Shown: in pieces, positions 8,802 through 17,007 of the stretch
How positions within the stretch are numbered: the stretch's first letter is position 1
Layout of the letters: every line of letters begins with the position of its first letter
NCBI RefSeq assembly: GCF_030708455.1
Contig: NZ_JAUYWF010000006.1
Span: 124,001 to 188,000 of the forward strand
Length of the DNA stretch: 64,000 nt
Origin: Halomonas sp. SSL-5
Lineage (GTDB): Bacteria > Pseudomonadota > Gammaproteobacteria > Pseudomonadales > Halomonadaceae
Direction: 5' to 3'
The notes under the pieces: model-generated
The model's database searches: none
What the model was told of the DNA's origin: nothing
Seen by the model: the letters and a program-made list of their open reading frames with translations, nothing else
Program-made: the position numbers and the translations under genes

Positions 8802-9447
8802 GGGCTACCTCCGCCGGACGGGGCAGGCTCGAGGGCAGCAGGCCGCGTTCTCCCAGTTCACGATGGGCGCGGCGCAGGTCGCCGGCCATCACCCAGGGGC
8901 GGCGCTCGTAGTAGCGACCCCAGCTGGCCTGCTCGGCGCCGAGGCACGCCGGATCGGCGAGCATCACCGGCTCCAGGGTGAGGCCCAGGCGGCGAATGCC
9001 GTTGGCCACCTCGGGGGTGGCGGTAAACAGCAGCCAGCCGATGCCCTCGCGGCCGAGCTGGTCCACCAGGTGCAGGAAGAGCGGGCGCTGCAGGCCGGGA
9101 CGGCGGCTGGCCAGGTTACCGATCTCGGCGACCTGATGGCGGGCCACGGGGCGGGCGAAGCGCTCGGCCAGCAGCCGCTCGGCGCTGACATCCAGATAGC
9201 GCTCCTGGAACAGCGGGCCGCTCGCCGCCGAGCGCACGCCGATTGCGGCCTCGGCCCGGTCGCCCTGCCACAGGCCGAAGAGGCGTGGCAGCAGGTGGTG
9301 GATGTCGGCACCATGCTCCTCGGCGAAGCGGCGGCGGACCAGGTGCTCCAGGCGGCGTCGCTGGGTCCAGTGGCGGGCCTCCTGCCAGTTCAGCGGCGTG
9401 GGCGTGGCCGCCGCCGGCAGGCAGGGCAGGCGTCTCGGTTCAGGCAT
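8785..9447 (-). CDS. Thermostable hemolysin family protein (T_hemolysin)
   Basis: This protein of about 220 residues matches the thermostable-hemolysin family of vibrios and halophiles. It has a GNAT-like or autoinducer-synthase-like arrangement: RRFAEEHGADIHHLLPRLFGL, FQERYLD, then VAEIGNLASRRPG and a middle domain ending YYERRPWVMAGDL. Whether the family really lyses cells or is an acyltransferase acting with the neighbouring acyl-activating enzyme is open; the operon context favours enzymatic synthesis of a lipid or signal. The start at 9447 lies 45 bp from a PmrA-type box; an ATG at 9471 would precede the predicted transcript start. Confidence 0.75.
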   Translation of the reverse strand: MPEPRRLPCLPAAATPTPLNWQEARHWTQRRRLEHLVRRRFAEEHGADIHHLLPRLFGLWQGDRAEAAIGVRSAASGPLFQERYLDVSAERLLAERFARPVARHQVAEIGNLASRRPGLQRPLFLHLVDQLGREGIGWLLFTATPEVANGIRRLGLTLEPVMLADPACLGAEQASWGRYYERRPWVMAGDLRRAHRELGERGLLPSSLPRPAEVAHAHLA

Positions 9448-9491
9448 CGGGTCGTCTCCATGACGTGTCACCGATACTCTGGTCCCGACAA

Positions 9492-9508
9492 CTTAACGCA
9501 GGCTTAAG
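9492..9508 (-). promoter_or_regulatory. PmrA-type box upstream of the hemolysin/TCS operon
   Basis: CTTAAC-GCAGG-CTTAAG matches the PmrA consensus at nearly every position. On the minus strand the proximal half-site is followed 15 bp later by a -10-like TATCGG (9476-9471), giving a transcript start near 9464 and a leader of about 17 nt before ATG 9447. The identical spacing at eptA supports a shared regulon governed by the response regulator encoded in this operon. Confidence 0.75.
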
Positions 9509-9542
9509 CCCTGGCCAGAAATATTGCGCGGCCCCTTCGGTG

Positions 9543-10067
9543 TCAGGGCGCCGGGGCGGCGGCGCCCAGGAAGCGCTCCTGCCAGTAGGCGATCTCCACC
9601 GGCGAGGTCTCCACCCGGCGGCCACGGCCGGGAGCGTGGATCATCTGGCCATCGCCGCGGTAGATGCCCACGTGGCTCGCCTTGCCGCCCCCGCTGGTGT
9701 CGAAGAACAGCAGGTCGCCGGGACGCGCACGCGCCACTTCCGGCAGGGTCCGGAACTGGTCGTCGGCGGTGCGTGGTACGGGAATACCGGCGGCCTGATA
9801 GGCCAGCTGCACCAGGCCCGAGCAGTCGACGCCGGAGGGCGTATTGCCGCCGAAGCGGTAGGGCGTGCCCAGGGCGCGCTCGGCCGCGGCCAGGATCAGC
9901 ACGCGGTCGATGGTGAGGCCCTCGTGGGGCGGCGGGTCTTCCACCGCCAGCTCCTTGCCGGCACAGCCTGCCAGCAGCATCAGGGCGACGAGACCCAACG
10001 CCAGGCGCTGGACCGACCGGCCCAGCGTCGCAGGGGAAAGGGAGGAGAGCGGAAGGTTGGCAGGCAT
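9543..10067 (-). CDS. NlpC/P60 family peptidoglycan endopeptidase lipoprotein
   Basis: This 174-residue lipoprotein has a signal peptide ending in a lipobox (LMLLAGCAG, lipidated Cys about residue 35) and a single NlpC/P60 domain. The catalytic Cys is in SGVDCSGLVQLAYQ, the first His in ASHVGIYRGDG, and the third polar residue is His in MIHAPGRG. It should cut D-Glu-mDAP bonds in cross-linked peptidoglycan at the inner face of the outer membrane, like Spr/MepS. It has its own upstream region and is not coupled to the hemolysin operon. Confidence 0.88.
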   Translation of the reverse strand: MPANLPLSSLSPATLGRSVQRLALGLVALMLLAGCAGKELAVEDPPPHEGLTIDRVLILAAAERALGTPYRFGGNTPSGVDCSGLVQLAYQAAGIPVPRTADDQFRTLPEVARARPGDLLFFDTSGGGKASHVGIYRGDGQMIHAPGRGRRVETSPVEIAYWQERFLGAAAPAP

Positions 10068-10118
10068 CTCGGCTCCTTGCTGGCGATGCGTTGCCCCTAC
10101 ACTAGTCGTCCGGCTGAC

Positions 10119-10463
10119 TCAACGGAAGGCGATGCGAGTGCCGTGGGCCAGCATCTCGTCGGGGGTCAGCGCATGGCCGGGCACGCCGATCATCTCGTCG
10201 CCGCACTGGTCGGCCCAGGTCAACACCCCGTGGGTCAGTCCCAGGCCACCCAGCAGGTCGCGGATCTCGCCGGTGCCGAGGAAGGTGCGCGTGCGCCCGG
10301 CGACATCCGAGAGGGTCGAGATCCCCTCGCCGTGATGCAGGCGCACGGTGTAGATGCCGTCCATGGATTCGACCTCCACCATGGGGGAGAAGCCGTGGGC
10401 CACGGCATCGGCCAGCTGCTTCAGGGTGATATGGTCCTTCAGGACGTAGGCGTGGGCGCTCAT
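10119..10463 (-). CDS. Small conserved protein, DUF6482-like
   Basis: This 114-residue soluble protein starts MSAHAYVLKDH at 10463 behind a GGAGAAG Shine-Dalgarno. It has no signal peptide or membrane segment. Features are a short beta-rich core (MVEVESMDGIYTVRLHHGEG) and a C-terminal stretch with WADQCGDEMIG. The pattern resembles DUF6482 proteins found in Halomonas and Pseudomonas, of unknown function; this identification is from memory of the family and is moderate. It is divergent from gloA across 219 bp. Confidence 0.6.
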   Translation of the reverse strand: MSAHAYVLKDHITLKQLADAVAHGFSPMVEVESMDGIYTVRLHHGEGISTLSDVAGRTRTFLGTGEIRDLLGGLGLTHGVLTWADQCGDEMIGVPGHALTPDEMLAHGTRIAFR

Positions 10464-10682
10464 GGGTCTTCTCCGGAATCGTGACAGGGGTACGGTGTAT
10501 AAGAAGTGTAGAAGCTTTGGCGCGCCTTGCCAGCCATTTCGTCGCGACTCCGGTGGGGGCATGTTCCTTTCGTTATCCGAAGGGACTTTTTGTAACACTA
10601 TTGTCCAATTAGTGGCAGGGGTGGAAACCGCGTGCCACCGCCCCCATTTACCCGGCACACCCATAGGACGCAAGGAGCCGAC

Positions 10683-11216
10683 ATGAGCTTTAGCGGCGAA
10701 CAACACCCCGGCGTAGAGGCACCCACCGCCGAGACCCAGGGTTTCCGCCTCAACCACACCATGCTGCGGGTCAAGGACCCCGAGAAGGCCCTGGCCTTCT
10801 ACTCGCGGGTGTTCGGCATGTCGGTGGTGCGCCGCCTCGACTTCGAGGAGATGCAGTTCTCGCTCTACTTTCTGGCCCGGCTGGAGCAGGGCGATGACGT
10901 GCCGGAGGACGCCGGCCAGCGCACCGTCTGGACCTTCAGCCAGCAGGGCCTGCTGGAACTGACCCACAACTGGGGCACCGAGAAGCAGGCCGACTTCGCC
11001 TACCATGACGGCAATGCCGAGCCCCAGGGCTTCGGGCATATCTGCTTCAGCGTGCCGGATCTCGACGCCGCCGAGGCGTGGTTCGATGCCAACGACGTCA
11101 CCTTCGTCAAGCGCGCCGACCAGGGCAAGATGAAGGACGTGGTGTTCGTCAAGGACGCCGACGGGTACTGGATCGAGGTGGTTCAGGCCGATCGGCTCGC
11201 CGCCATGGGCGACTGA
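10683..11216 (+). CDS. gloA: Lactoylglutathione lyase (glyoxalase I)
   Basis: This 177-residue VOC-fold enzyme converts the hemithioacetal of methylglyoxal and glutathione to S-lactoylglutathione. Metal ligands fit RLNHTMLRVKDPEKALAFY (His), LLELTHNWG (Glu), FGHICFSVPD (His) and GYWIEVVQAD (Glu). The length and the extended N-terminus match the longer Zn-type GloA (yeast/human/Pseudomonas GloA3-like) rather than the 135-residue E. coli enzyme. ATG 10683 follows AAGGAG with good spacing. A strong terminator lies 20 bp downstream, so it is monocistronic. Confidence 0.92.
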   Translation: MSFSGEQHPGVEAPTAETQGFRLNHTMLRVKDPEKALAFYSRVFGMSVVRRLDFEEMQFSLYFLARLEQGDDVPEDAGQRTVWTFSQQGLLELTHNWGTEKQADFAYHDGNAEPQGFGHICFSVPDLDAAEAWFDANDVTFVKRADQGKMKDVVFVKDADGYWIEVVQADRLAAMGD

Positions 11217-11235
11217 GGACGCGCCGCCGGACTAG

Positions 11236-11258
11236 CGCCGCCTGCAGGCGGCGTTTTT
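11236..11258 (+). terminator. Rho-independent terminator after gloA
   Basis: A 7-bp GC-only stem (CGCCGCC/GGCGGCG) with a TGCA loop is followed by TTTTT. Confidence 0.85.
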
Positions 11259-11328
11259 GCCATCCACGCCGGCGGGGGATAAGGTCATGCTCGAATCCAT
11301 GCATGGCATGACCTGCCAAGGAGTTTCG

Positions 11329-12297
11329 ATGAACTTGCCACGTCGACCTATCCCCCTGGCGCTGGCCGGCGCCCTGCTGGCCGCCCCGTTGACCTGGAGC
11401 AGCGCTGTCCTCGCCGAGGAGCCGGCTCAGGTGCGCTTCTCAGTGCCCGCCTGGCCGGGGGTCACCGTCAAGACCGCCCTGGCGTCCCAGCTGCTCGAGA
11501 CCCTGGGCTACGAGGTGCGCCAGCAGGAGCTTGGCTCCACCATCACCTACGAGGCCCTCACCCAGGGCGAGCTGGACGCCTTCCTCGCCGCCTGGCTACC
11601 CGCTCAGCAGTCGATGTTCGACACCACCATGGAAAAGGGCCTCATCGTCGATCTCGGCAACAACGTCGAGGGCGCTCGCCTGGGCTTCGCCGTGCCCACC
11701 TACGTGTATGAGGCCGGCGTGACCTCCGCCGAGGACCTGGCCGACGACGAGATCGCCGACAAGCTGGACCGCACCGTCTACTCCATCGAGGTGGGCTCGG
11801 GCATGAGCGACACCCTCAACGAGGCGGTGGAAAACGACACCTACGGTTTGGGCGACTGGGACCTGTCGGAGACCTCCACGCCGGGCATGCTCAGCGCCGT
11901 GGACGCGGCCATCAATCGCGACGAGTGGATCGTCTTCGCCGGCTGGACGCCGCACTGGATGAACATCGAGTACGACGTCAAGTACCTGACCGATACCCAG
12001 GACATGTGGGGGCCGGACGGCGGGCGCAGCGACGTGCGAACCCTGGTGACCAGCGATTTCGCCGAGGCTAGCCCCAATGCCACCAAGTTGCTCGACCAGC
12101 TCAGCTTCACCGCCGATGACCAGAGCGCCATGATCCGTGGCTTCAGCTACGAGGAGCGCGAGCCTGATGCGGTGGCGCTGGACTGGATCCGTGCCAACCC
12201 CGGCAAGGTGCAGGACTTCCTCGACGGTGTCACCACCCGCGACGGCGAGCCGGCCTGGCCGGTGGTGCAGCAGGCGCTGGACATTCCCGACGCCTGA
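11329..12297 (+). CDS. Glycine betaine/choline ABC transporter substrate-binding protein (OpuAC/ChoX type)
   Basis: This periplasmic protein of about 322 residues starts at 11329 behind CAAGGAG and has a signal peptide ending SSAVLAEE. The OpuAC fold shows the aromatic ligand-box segments SVPAWPGVTVKTALA, FLAAWLPAQQ and FAGWTPHWMNIEYDVKYL, which bind quaternary ammonium groups by cation-pi contacts. The last motif resembles choline-binding ChoX and ProX relatives. No permease or ATPase gene is adjacent, so it must work with a transporter encoded elsewhere. In a halophile it would serve osmoprotectant uptake. Confidence 0.88.
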   Translation: MNLPRRPIPLALAGALLAAPLTWSSAVLAEEPAQVRFSVPAWPGVTVKTALASQLLETLGYEVRQQELGSTITYEALTQGELDAFLAAWLPAQQSMFDTTMEKGLIVDLGNNVEGARLGFAVPTYVYEAGVTSAEDLADDEIADKLDRTVYSIEVGSGMSDTLNEAVENDTYGLGDWDLSETSTPGMLSAVDAAINRDEWIVFAGWTPHWMNIEYDVKYLTDTQDMWGPDGGRSDVRTLVTSDFAEASPNATKLLDQLSFTADDQSAMIRGFSYEEREPDAVALDWIRANPGKVQDFLDGVTTRDGEPAWPVVQQALDIPDA

Positions 12298-12323
12298 TTC
12301 CGCGACATTGGCACGCAACGAGA

Positions 12324-12360
12324 CGAGGCCGCCCCGGCAACGGGGCGGCCTCGTGCTTTC
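12324..12360 (+). terminator. Terminator after the betaine-binding protein gene
   Basis: A perfect 12-bp GC-rich stem (12324-12335 with 12342-12353) and 6-nt loop is followed by a short T-rich tail (TGCTTTC). It may serve both convergent genes. Confidence 0.75.
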
Positions 12361-12378
12361 AGGGGAGTGTCGGCGGGG

Positions 12379-13116
12379 TCAATCGAAGGCGTAGACGTCC
12401 ATGGCCAGCACGCCGTGCTCCACGCTGTGGTGCAGGCGCCTGCCCGGCCCGCCGGCACCCAGTGCTACAAGCAGCGGCTGGAAGTGCTCCGGCGTGGGGT
12501 GATTCTCGCGCGCCTTGGGGCCCTGCTCCCAGGCCAGCAGTGCCTCGCGGTCGTCCGCCACCAGGCGCCCCTCGATCCAGTCGGCAAACTCGCCGACCCA
12601 GGGCGGCATCTCGGCGTCCAGCGGCAGCATTTCGTAGAGGTTGTGGGTCAGGCTGCCGGAGCCGATCACCAGGATATCCTCCTCGCGCAGCGCGGCGAGC
12701 CTCTCGCCGAGAGCCATCAGCTCGGCGTTGGACCACTGCATCGGCAGCGAGAGCGAGACCACCGGCACCTCGGCCTCAGGGAACATCAGCGACAGCGGCA
12801 CCCAGGCGCCGTGATCCAGGCCGCGTTCGGTGGGCACGGCGTTGAGCTCCCGGGCCAGGCGCCTGGCCAGTTTGGGCTCGCCGGGGGCCGGGTACTGCAC
12901 CTCGAAGAGCTCGCGGGGGAAGCCGCCGAAGTCGTGGATGGTCTCGGGGCGCTCGCTGGTACTGACCAGCAGTTGGCGGCTGGCCCAGTGGGCCGAGACC
13001 ACCACCACGGCACGAGGGCGGTAGTCCTGGCCCAGCTTGCGCAGGAAGGCGTGGGCCGGGGTCTTGGTCAGGGCCAGCATCGGTGAACCATGGGAAATGA
13101 ACAGGCTGGGAAGCAT
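12379..13116 (-). CDS. DODA-type extradiol ring-opening dioxygenase family (YgiD-like)
   Basis: This 245-residue protein belongs to the class III (LigB-type) extradiol dioxygenases related to plant 4,5-DOPA dioxygenase and E. coli YgiD. Metal-site histidines are in FISHGSPML, GLDHGAWVPL and GSGSLTHNL, with the late His in ENHPTPEHFQPLLVALG. It should cleave catecholic rings using Fe(II) or Zn(II); the natural substrate in bacteria is unclear. Start 13116 (MLPSLFISHG) follows GGAGAGCC. It is alone on the minus strand. Confidence 0.87.
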   Translation of the reverse strand: MLPSLFISHGSPMLALTKTPAHAFLRKLGQDYRPRAVVVVSAHWASRQLLVSTSERPETIHDFGGFPRELFEVQYPAPGEPKLARRLARELNAVPTERGLDHGAWVPLSLMFPEAEVPVVSLSLPMQWSNAELMALGERLAALREEDILVIGSGSLTHNLYEMLPLDAEMPPWVGEFADWIEGRLVADDREALLAWEQGPKARENHPTPEHFQPLLVALGAGGPGRRLHHSVEHGVLAMDVYAFD

Positions 13117-13294
13117 CTTGGCTCTCCTTCGGTGGATGGGCGCCGCCCCGAGGGGCCGGCTCGCCGTCTCCGTCGGGTGTCGATCAGTGATGCCGATCAC
13201 TCTACCAGCGTCCCGGGAGGAGATAATCGGGCCCTGGAGAGAAACATTGTCGCTCAAGCAGCGATAATCCTGCTTCCCTCGGCCGGCAAGCGGC

Positions 13295-14515
13295 TCAGTA
13301 GCCGGTCATCTCCAGGTAGCCGACCCCCAGCCGTTCGCCGCCATCATGGTCGCGGGCGACCACCTCGCCCTCCCAGTAGGGCACCGTGGTGTCCATCCAG
13401 CGCTCGGCGTGGGGCGCCTCGACGATCAGGTCGAGATTCTCCCCGGGCACTTCCAGTCGCCAGCGGGTGGGCACCTCGCGCCCGGCCACTGGAGAGGTGG
13501 CCAGCGGGGTCATCGTCAGCTCCTGGGAGTCCAGGGCGGTGGTGGTGCCGTCCGCTGCGATCCAGCTGCCGGAGCGGTAGTCACCGCCGTCTTGCCCGCC
13601 TCCGCGCAGCCGGAAGGCCATCAGCCGGTGGCCGTCGTCCAGGTGCAGCGAGAACCAGTCCCAGCCCGCCTGGTCGGGGCTCAGCAGCTGGCTGCTCCAC
13701 TCGCGGTCGAGCCAGCCGCGGCCGCTGACCCTGTGGGTCTCGCCGGCCAGGGTGACCTCGCCCTCGACCCGATAGAAGGGCTGGCTGTAGTAGTGCGAGC
13801 CCTGGCCGTCGGCGGCCTTCTGGCTGAAGCCGTCACGGCCATGCAGGACCAACGGCCCCTCGGCGGTCAGGGTGAGGCGGTAGCCGAGGCGCGCCTTTCC
13901 CTCTCCATCGCCCTCCCCCTCGAAGGCGGTGAGGGTGAGCCGCTCGAAGGTGTCGGCATCGGGCTCGGTCACCTCGCTTGCCAGCACCCAGTCGTCGAGC
14001 CAGGCGCGGAAGGGGGAAGCCACCGCACCGGCCTGGCCGTCCGTCTGTTGGGAAGGCGCCGCCGAGTGGCTGCGGGCGAAGCGCTCCGCCACGCCGTGCT
14101 GTGCGCCCCTGGAGACCGCCATATGTGCCATCCACAGCTGATCGGCGGCCCAGGGCGTGGACTCGGGGCGCTCTCCCGGCGGCGTCGTTTCCGATGGCAA
14201 GAGCGCCTGGCGGAACAGCGTCCACTGAAGTCCCATGGGCACGCCGTGGGCGTCTTCCAGGTTGGCGGTCAGGTACCACCACTCGATGCGGTAATCGGGG
14301 TGGGCGCCGTGATCCCCGGGGAAGCCCAGCGTCGTCTCGGGGCCGGCCTGCACGAAGCCGGCGGTGCCCTCGCCCAGTCCGGCGAAGCCGGCACCACGGC
14401 TCTCGGGCGTGTCCTCGCCGCAGCCGGCCAGGGCCGCAAGTGCGCTCAGCAAGGTGCCCAGCAGCAGCGCCCGCCACGGGGAGCGGGCGGCATGTTGGAT
14501 CGGTCGTGGCATCAT
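13295..14515 (-). CDS. AttH/CrtC-like lipoprotein (lipocalin-like carotenoid 1,2-hydratase fold)
   Basis: This 406-residue lipoprotein has a signal peptide with lipobox LAALAGCGED. The body shows the CrtC/AttH signature: YRIEWWYLTANLEDAHG near the N-terminus, LTLTAEGPLVLHG, a central HYYSQPFYRVEGEV, and GWLDREWSSQLLSPDQAGWDWFSLHLDDG. Such proteins accompany an FtsX-type ABC transporter, as in the Agrobacterium att genes, and are thought to act on a lipid-like ligand at the outer membrane. The ATG overlaps the permease stop (ATGATG), so the genes are coupled. Hydratase activity is not implied. Confidence 0.83.
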   Translation of the reverse strand: MMPRPIQHAARSPWRALLLGTLLSALAALAGCGEDTPESRGAGFAGLGEGTAGFVQAGPETTLGFPGDHGAHPDYRIEWWYLTANLEDAHGVPMGLQWTLFRQALLPSETTPPGERPESTPWAADQLWMAHMAVSRGAQHGVAERFARSHSAAPSQQTDGQAGAVASPFRAWLDDWVLASEVTEPDADTFERLTLTAFEGEGDGEGKARLGYRLTLTAEGPLVLHGRDGFSQKAADGQGSHYYSQPFYRVEGEVTLAGETHRVSGRGWLDREWSSQLLSPDQAGWDWFSLHLDDGHRLMAFRLRGGGQDGGDYRSGSWIAADGTTTALDSQELTMTPLATSPVAGREVPTRWRLEVPGENLDLIVEAPHAERWMDTTVPYWEGEVVARDHDGGERLGVGYLEMTGY

Positions 14516-17007
14516 CCCGCCTCCTCGGCCAGCAGCGTCCGGGGCGGGGTGCGCCACAGGCGCAGCGCGGGCAGGAGGGCGGCGAGCAGCGCTACCGCCA
14601 CGGCGGTGGCCAGGGTCAGGGCGATCTCCCCCGGGAAGAGGTGCAGCGGCAGGCGCCAGCCGAAGGCCGCCACGTTGATCACCGCCACCAGGCCCCAGGT
14701 GATGGCGGTGCCCAGCGGCACGGCGACCAGGCCCACCGCCAGCGCCGCCCCGCCCAGCTGGGCGAGCTGTACGCCCAGCAGCCGGCCCCTCGGCACGCCC
14801 AGGGCCCACAGCGGCGCCAGTCGGCGGCGGCGCTCCCCGGCCTGGGCCAGCAGGCTGGCCAGCAGCGCCAGGGCCGCCACCGCCAGGGTCAGGGCGTTGA
14901 GCGCCCGGGTAATGGTGAAGGTGCGCTCGAAGATGCCGGTGGCGATGTGCTTGACCGCGCCCTGGTCGCGCAGGGCGTCGCGGCCCAGGGCGAACTCGCC
15001 GGCCAGCGCAGTGGAAAGCGCCCCGGCGTCGGCGCCCGGTGCCAGCGCGATGCCGATGGAGTCCGGCGGTGCCGAGAAGCGTCTGCCCAGCTCGCTGGCG
15101 GCCATCAGCACCTCGCCGCGGGGGTTGCCGTAGTCGGGATAGATCGCCGCTACGGCGAGCGTCGCCTGGCCGTCCGGCGTGGTCAGGGTCAGGCGATCTC
15201 CGGGGGCGATGTCCTCGGCGACGGCGAGCTGCTCGTTGATAAAGGCCGCGCCCTCCCCGAGGGCGCGCCAGGCCTCCTCCCGCCCGGTGTGAGTCTCCAG
15301 CAGCGGCCAGGTCGGTGTCAGCCGCTCGCCCGGGGTCAGGCCGAACAGCGACACCGGACGGGCCAGCGGGCGCGAGGCCCCCGCGGCGTCCACCGCCAGC
15401 AGGGTGCTCTCGCCGTGGCGGGTGACCATCAGTTCGGCCACCTCCGGGCGCTCGCCCAGCCAGGTGTGGACCGCCTCGAAGCGCTCGGCCGGCGGGTCCA
15501 GGTAGAGGTCGGCCACCAGCCGCTGGTCGAGCCAGTCCAGGAAGGTCAGGCGGAAGCCGCCGACCATGCTGTTGACCCCCAGGCTCGCCGAGAGCGCGAT
15601 CAGCAGCGCCATCAGCGCAAGCGACAGGCGCGGCAGCTGCAGCTCGAGGTCGGCCAGGGCCCACTGGGCCAGCGGGCGGCGCCGGGCCAGCCGGCCAAGC
15701 CCCGCCAGGGCCGCCGCCAGCAGTGGCGGCAGCCACAGCGCACCCACCAGCAGCAGCGCCGCCATCAGCACGAAGCCCGCCGCCAGCCCCTCGCCGGCGG
15801 GCTGGCGCGACAGCCACGCCCACAGCGCCAGGCCCAGGGCCGCGACTGCCGCGCCGGCCAGCGACATGCGCCCGAGCTGGCGCTGGTAGCCGCTGCGCCA
15901 CGCCTGGGCGCGGCCCAGGTCGAGCACCGAGAGCCGCGCGGCCCGCCACAGCACCCCGGCGCCGGCCAGCAGCAGCCCACCCAGTGTCACCGCCAGGCCG
16001 CCGACCCAGTAGTGCCAGGGCAGGCGCAGCTCCACGCCTACCCCGGCGCCATAGAGGCTGCCCAGGGTGGCGGCTACGTCGGGCAGCAACGCCCGGGCCA
16101 GCCACACCCCGCCGGCGATCCCGGCCAGGGCGCCGATGCTGCCGAGCAGCACCAGCTCCAGGGCCAGGCCGGCCACCAGGGCGCGACCGGAGACCCCGAT
16201 AGCGCGCAGCGTGCGCAGCATCGCCAGACGCTGCTCCAGGGCCAGGCCCAGCGCCGCCTGGACGATGAACAAGCCGACGATCAGCGCCAGCAGCGCGAGT
16301 GCCGTCAGGTTGAGGTGGAAGCTCTGAGTCAGCTGTCCCGGCGAGACCAGGGTGGTGGCGCGGGTCAGCGCCAGCCCCGGCGGCGCGGCCGCCAGGGCCC
16401 CCGGCGCGGTCACCAGGCGGGTGATGCGCTCGCCGGCATCGAGCAGCACCGTGGCCGCGGCGATATCCATCACCAGGGTCTGCGGTGGCAGCGAGGGGGC
16501 GAGGCTCAGCGGCGGCAGCCGGCCCGCCGCCAGGCGCGGGCTCGCCCCCGGGGCGGAATCGGTGTCGAGGCCCAGGCTGGGCAGGGTGTCCGGGGCGAGG
16601 CGGGTCTGCCAGGGTGGCGTCAGGAAGCCGGTGAGTTCCTGGGTGCTGCCGGCGGTGGCGAAGGCGCTGTCCCCGGGCAGGGTGAGCGGGTCGATGCCGA
16701 TCAGCGTCAGCCGTGTGCCGTCGGGGGCGGTGAGCTCGCCCTCCAGCAGCGGCGAGACCGGCAGCCCCTGGCGGCGCAGGGCGAGGAAGTCGTCGCGGGT
16801 CAGCGCATCGCCGTCGAGGCGCTCCAGGCGGTCGAGCCCGGTAGTGAACAGCGCCTCGGCGCGGGCGTAGCTCTCCTTCGCCGAGGCGTTGATCGCCTGG
16901 ACGCCGCTCCACAGGGCGCTGGCCACCCACAGTCCCAGCAGCAGCATGGCCAGCTGGGCGGGGTGGCGACGATAGTGGGAGAGCAGGGTGGCCAGCAGCG
17001 TCGTCAT
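14512..17007 (-). CDS. FtsX-like ABC transporter permease
   Basis: This 831-residue permease has an N-terminal helix, a long periplasmic domain (about residues 45-225), a first FtsX-type three-helix bundle (about 230-360), further helices around 385-470, a second periplasmic region and a C-terminal FtsX bundle ending near residue 825. This ten-helix layout is that of LolC/E-like or macrolide-exporter-like type VII permeases that drive extracytoplasmic work rather than transport through the membrane. It overlaps the ATPase gene by 4 bp and the lipoprotein gene by 4 bp, forming a three-gene operon. Confidence 0.87.
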   Translation of the reverse strand: MTTLLATLLSHYRRHPAQLAMLLLGLWVASALWSGVQAINASAKESYARAEALFTTGLDRLERLDGDALTRDDFLALRRQGLPVSPLLEGELTAPDGTRLTLIGIDPLTLPGDSAFATAGSTQELTGFLTPPWQTRLAPDTLPSLGLDTDSAPGASPRLAAGRLPPLSLAPSLPPQTLVMDIAAATVLLDAGERITRLVTAPGALAAAPPGLALTRATTLVSPGQLTQSFHLNLTALALLALIVGLFIVQAALGLALEQRLAMLRTLRAIGVSGRALVAGLALELVLLGSIGALAGIAGGVWLARALLPDVAATLGSLYGAGVGVELRLPWHYWVGGLAVTLGGLLLAGAGVLWRAARLSVLDLGRAQAWRSGYQRQLGRMSLAGAAVAALGLALWAWLSRQPAGEGLAAGFVLMAALLLVGALWLPPLLAAALAGLGRLARRRPLAQWALADLELQLPRLSLALMALLIALSASLGVNSMVGGFRLTFLDWLDQRLVADLYLDPPAERFEAVHTWLGERPEVAELMVTRHGESTLLAVDAAGASRPLARPVSLFGLTPGERLTPTWPLLETHTGREEAWRALGEGAAFINEQLAVAEDIAPGDRLTLTTPDGQATLAVAAIYPDYGNPRGEVLMAASELGRRFSAPPDSIGIALAPGADAGALSTALAGEFALGRDALRDQGAVKHIATGIFERTFTITRALNALTLAVAALALLASLLAQAGERRRRLAPLWALGVPRGRLLGVQLAQLGGAALAVGLVAVPLGTAITWGLVAVINVAAFGWRLPLHLFPGEIALTLATAVAVALLAALLPALRLWRTPPRTLLAEEAG

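Noticed and set aside
13295..16930. 1211-codon reading frame on the minus strand
   Set aside because: The first two thirds are an out-of-frame shadow of the FtsX permease; only 13295-14515 is coding.
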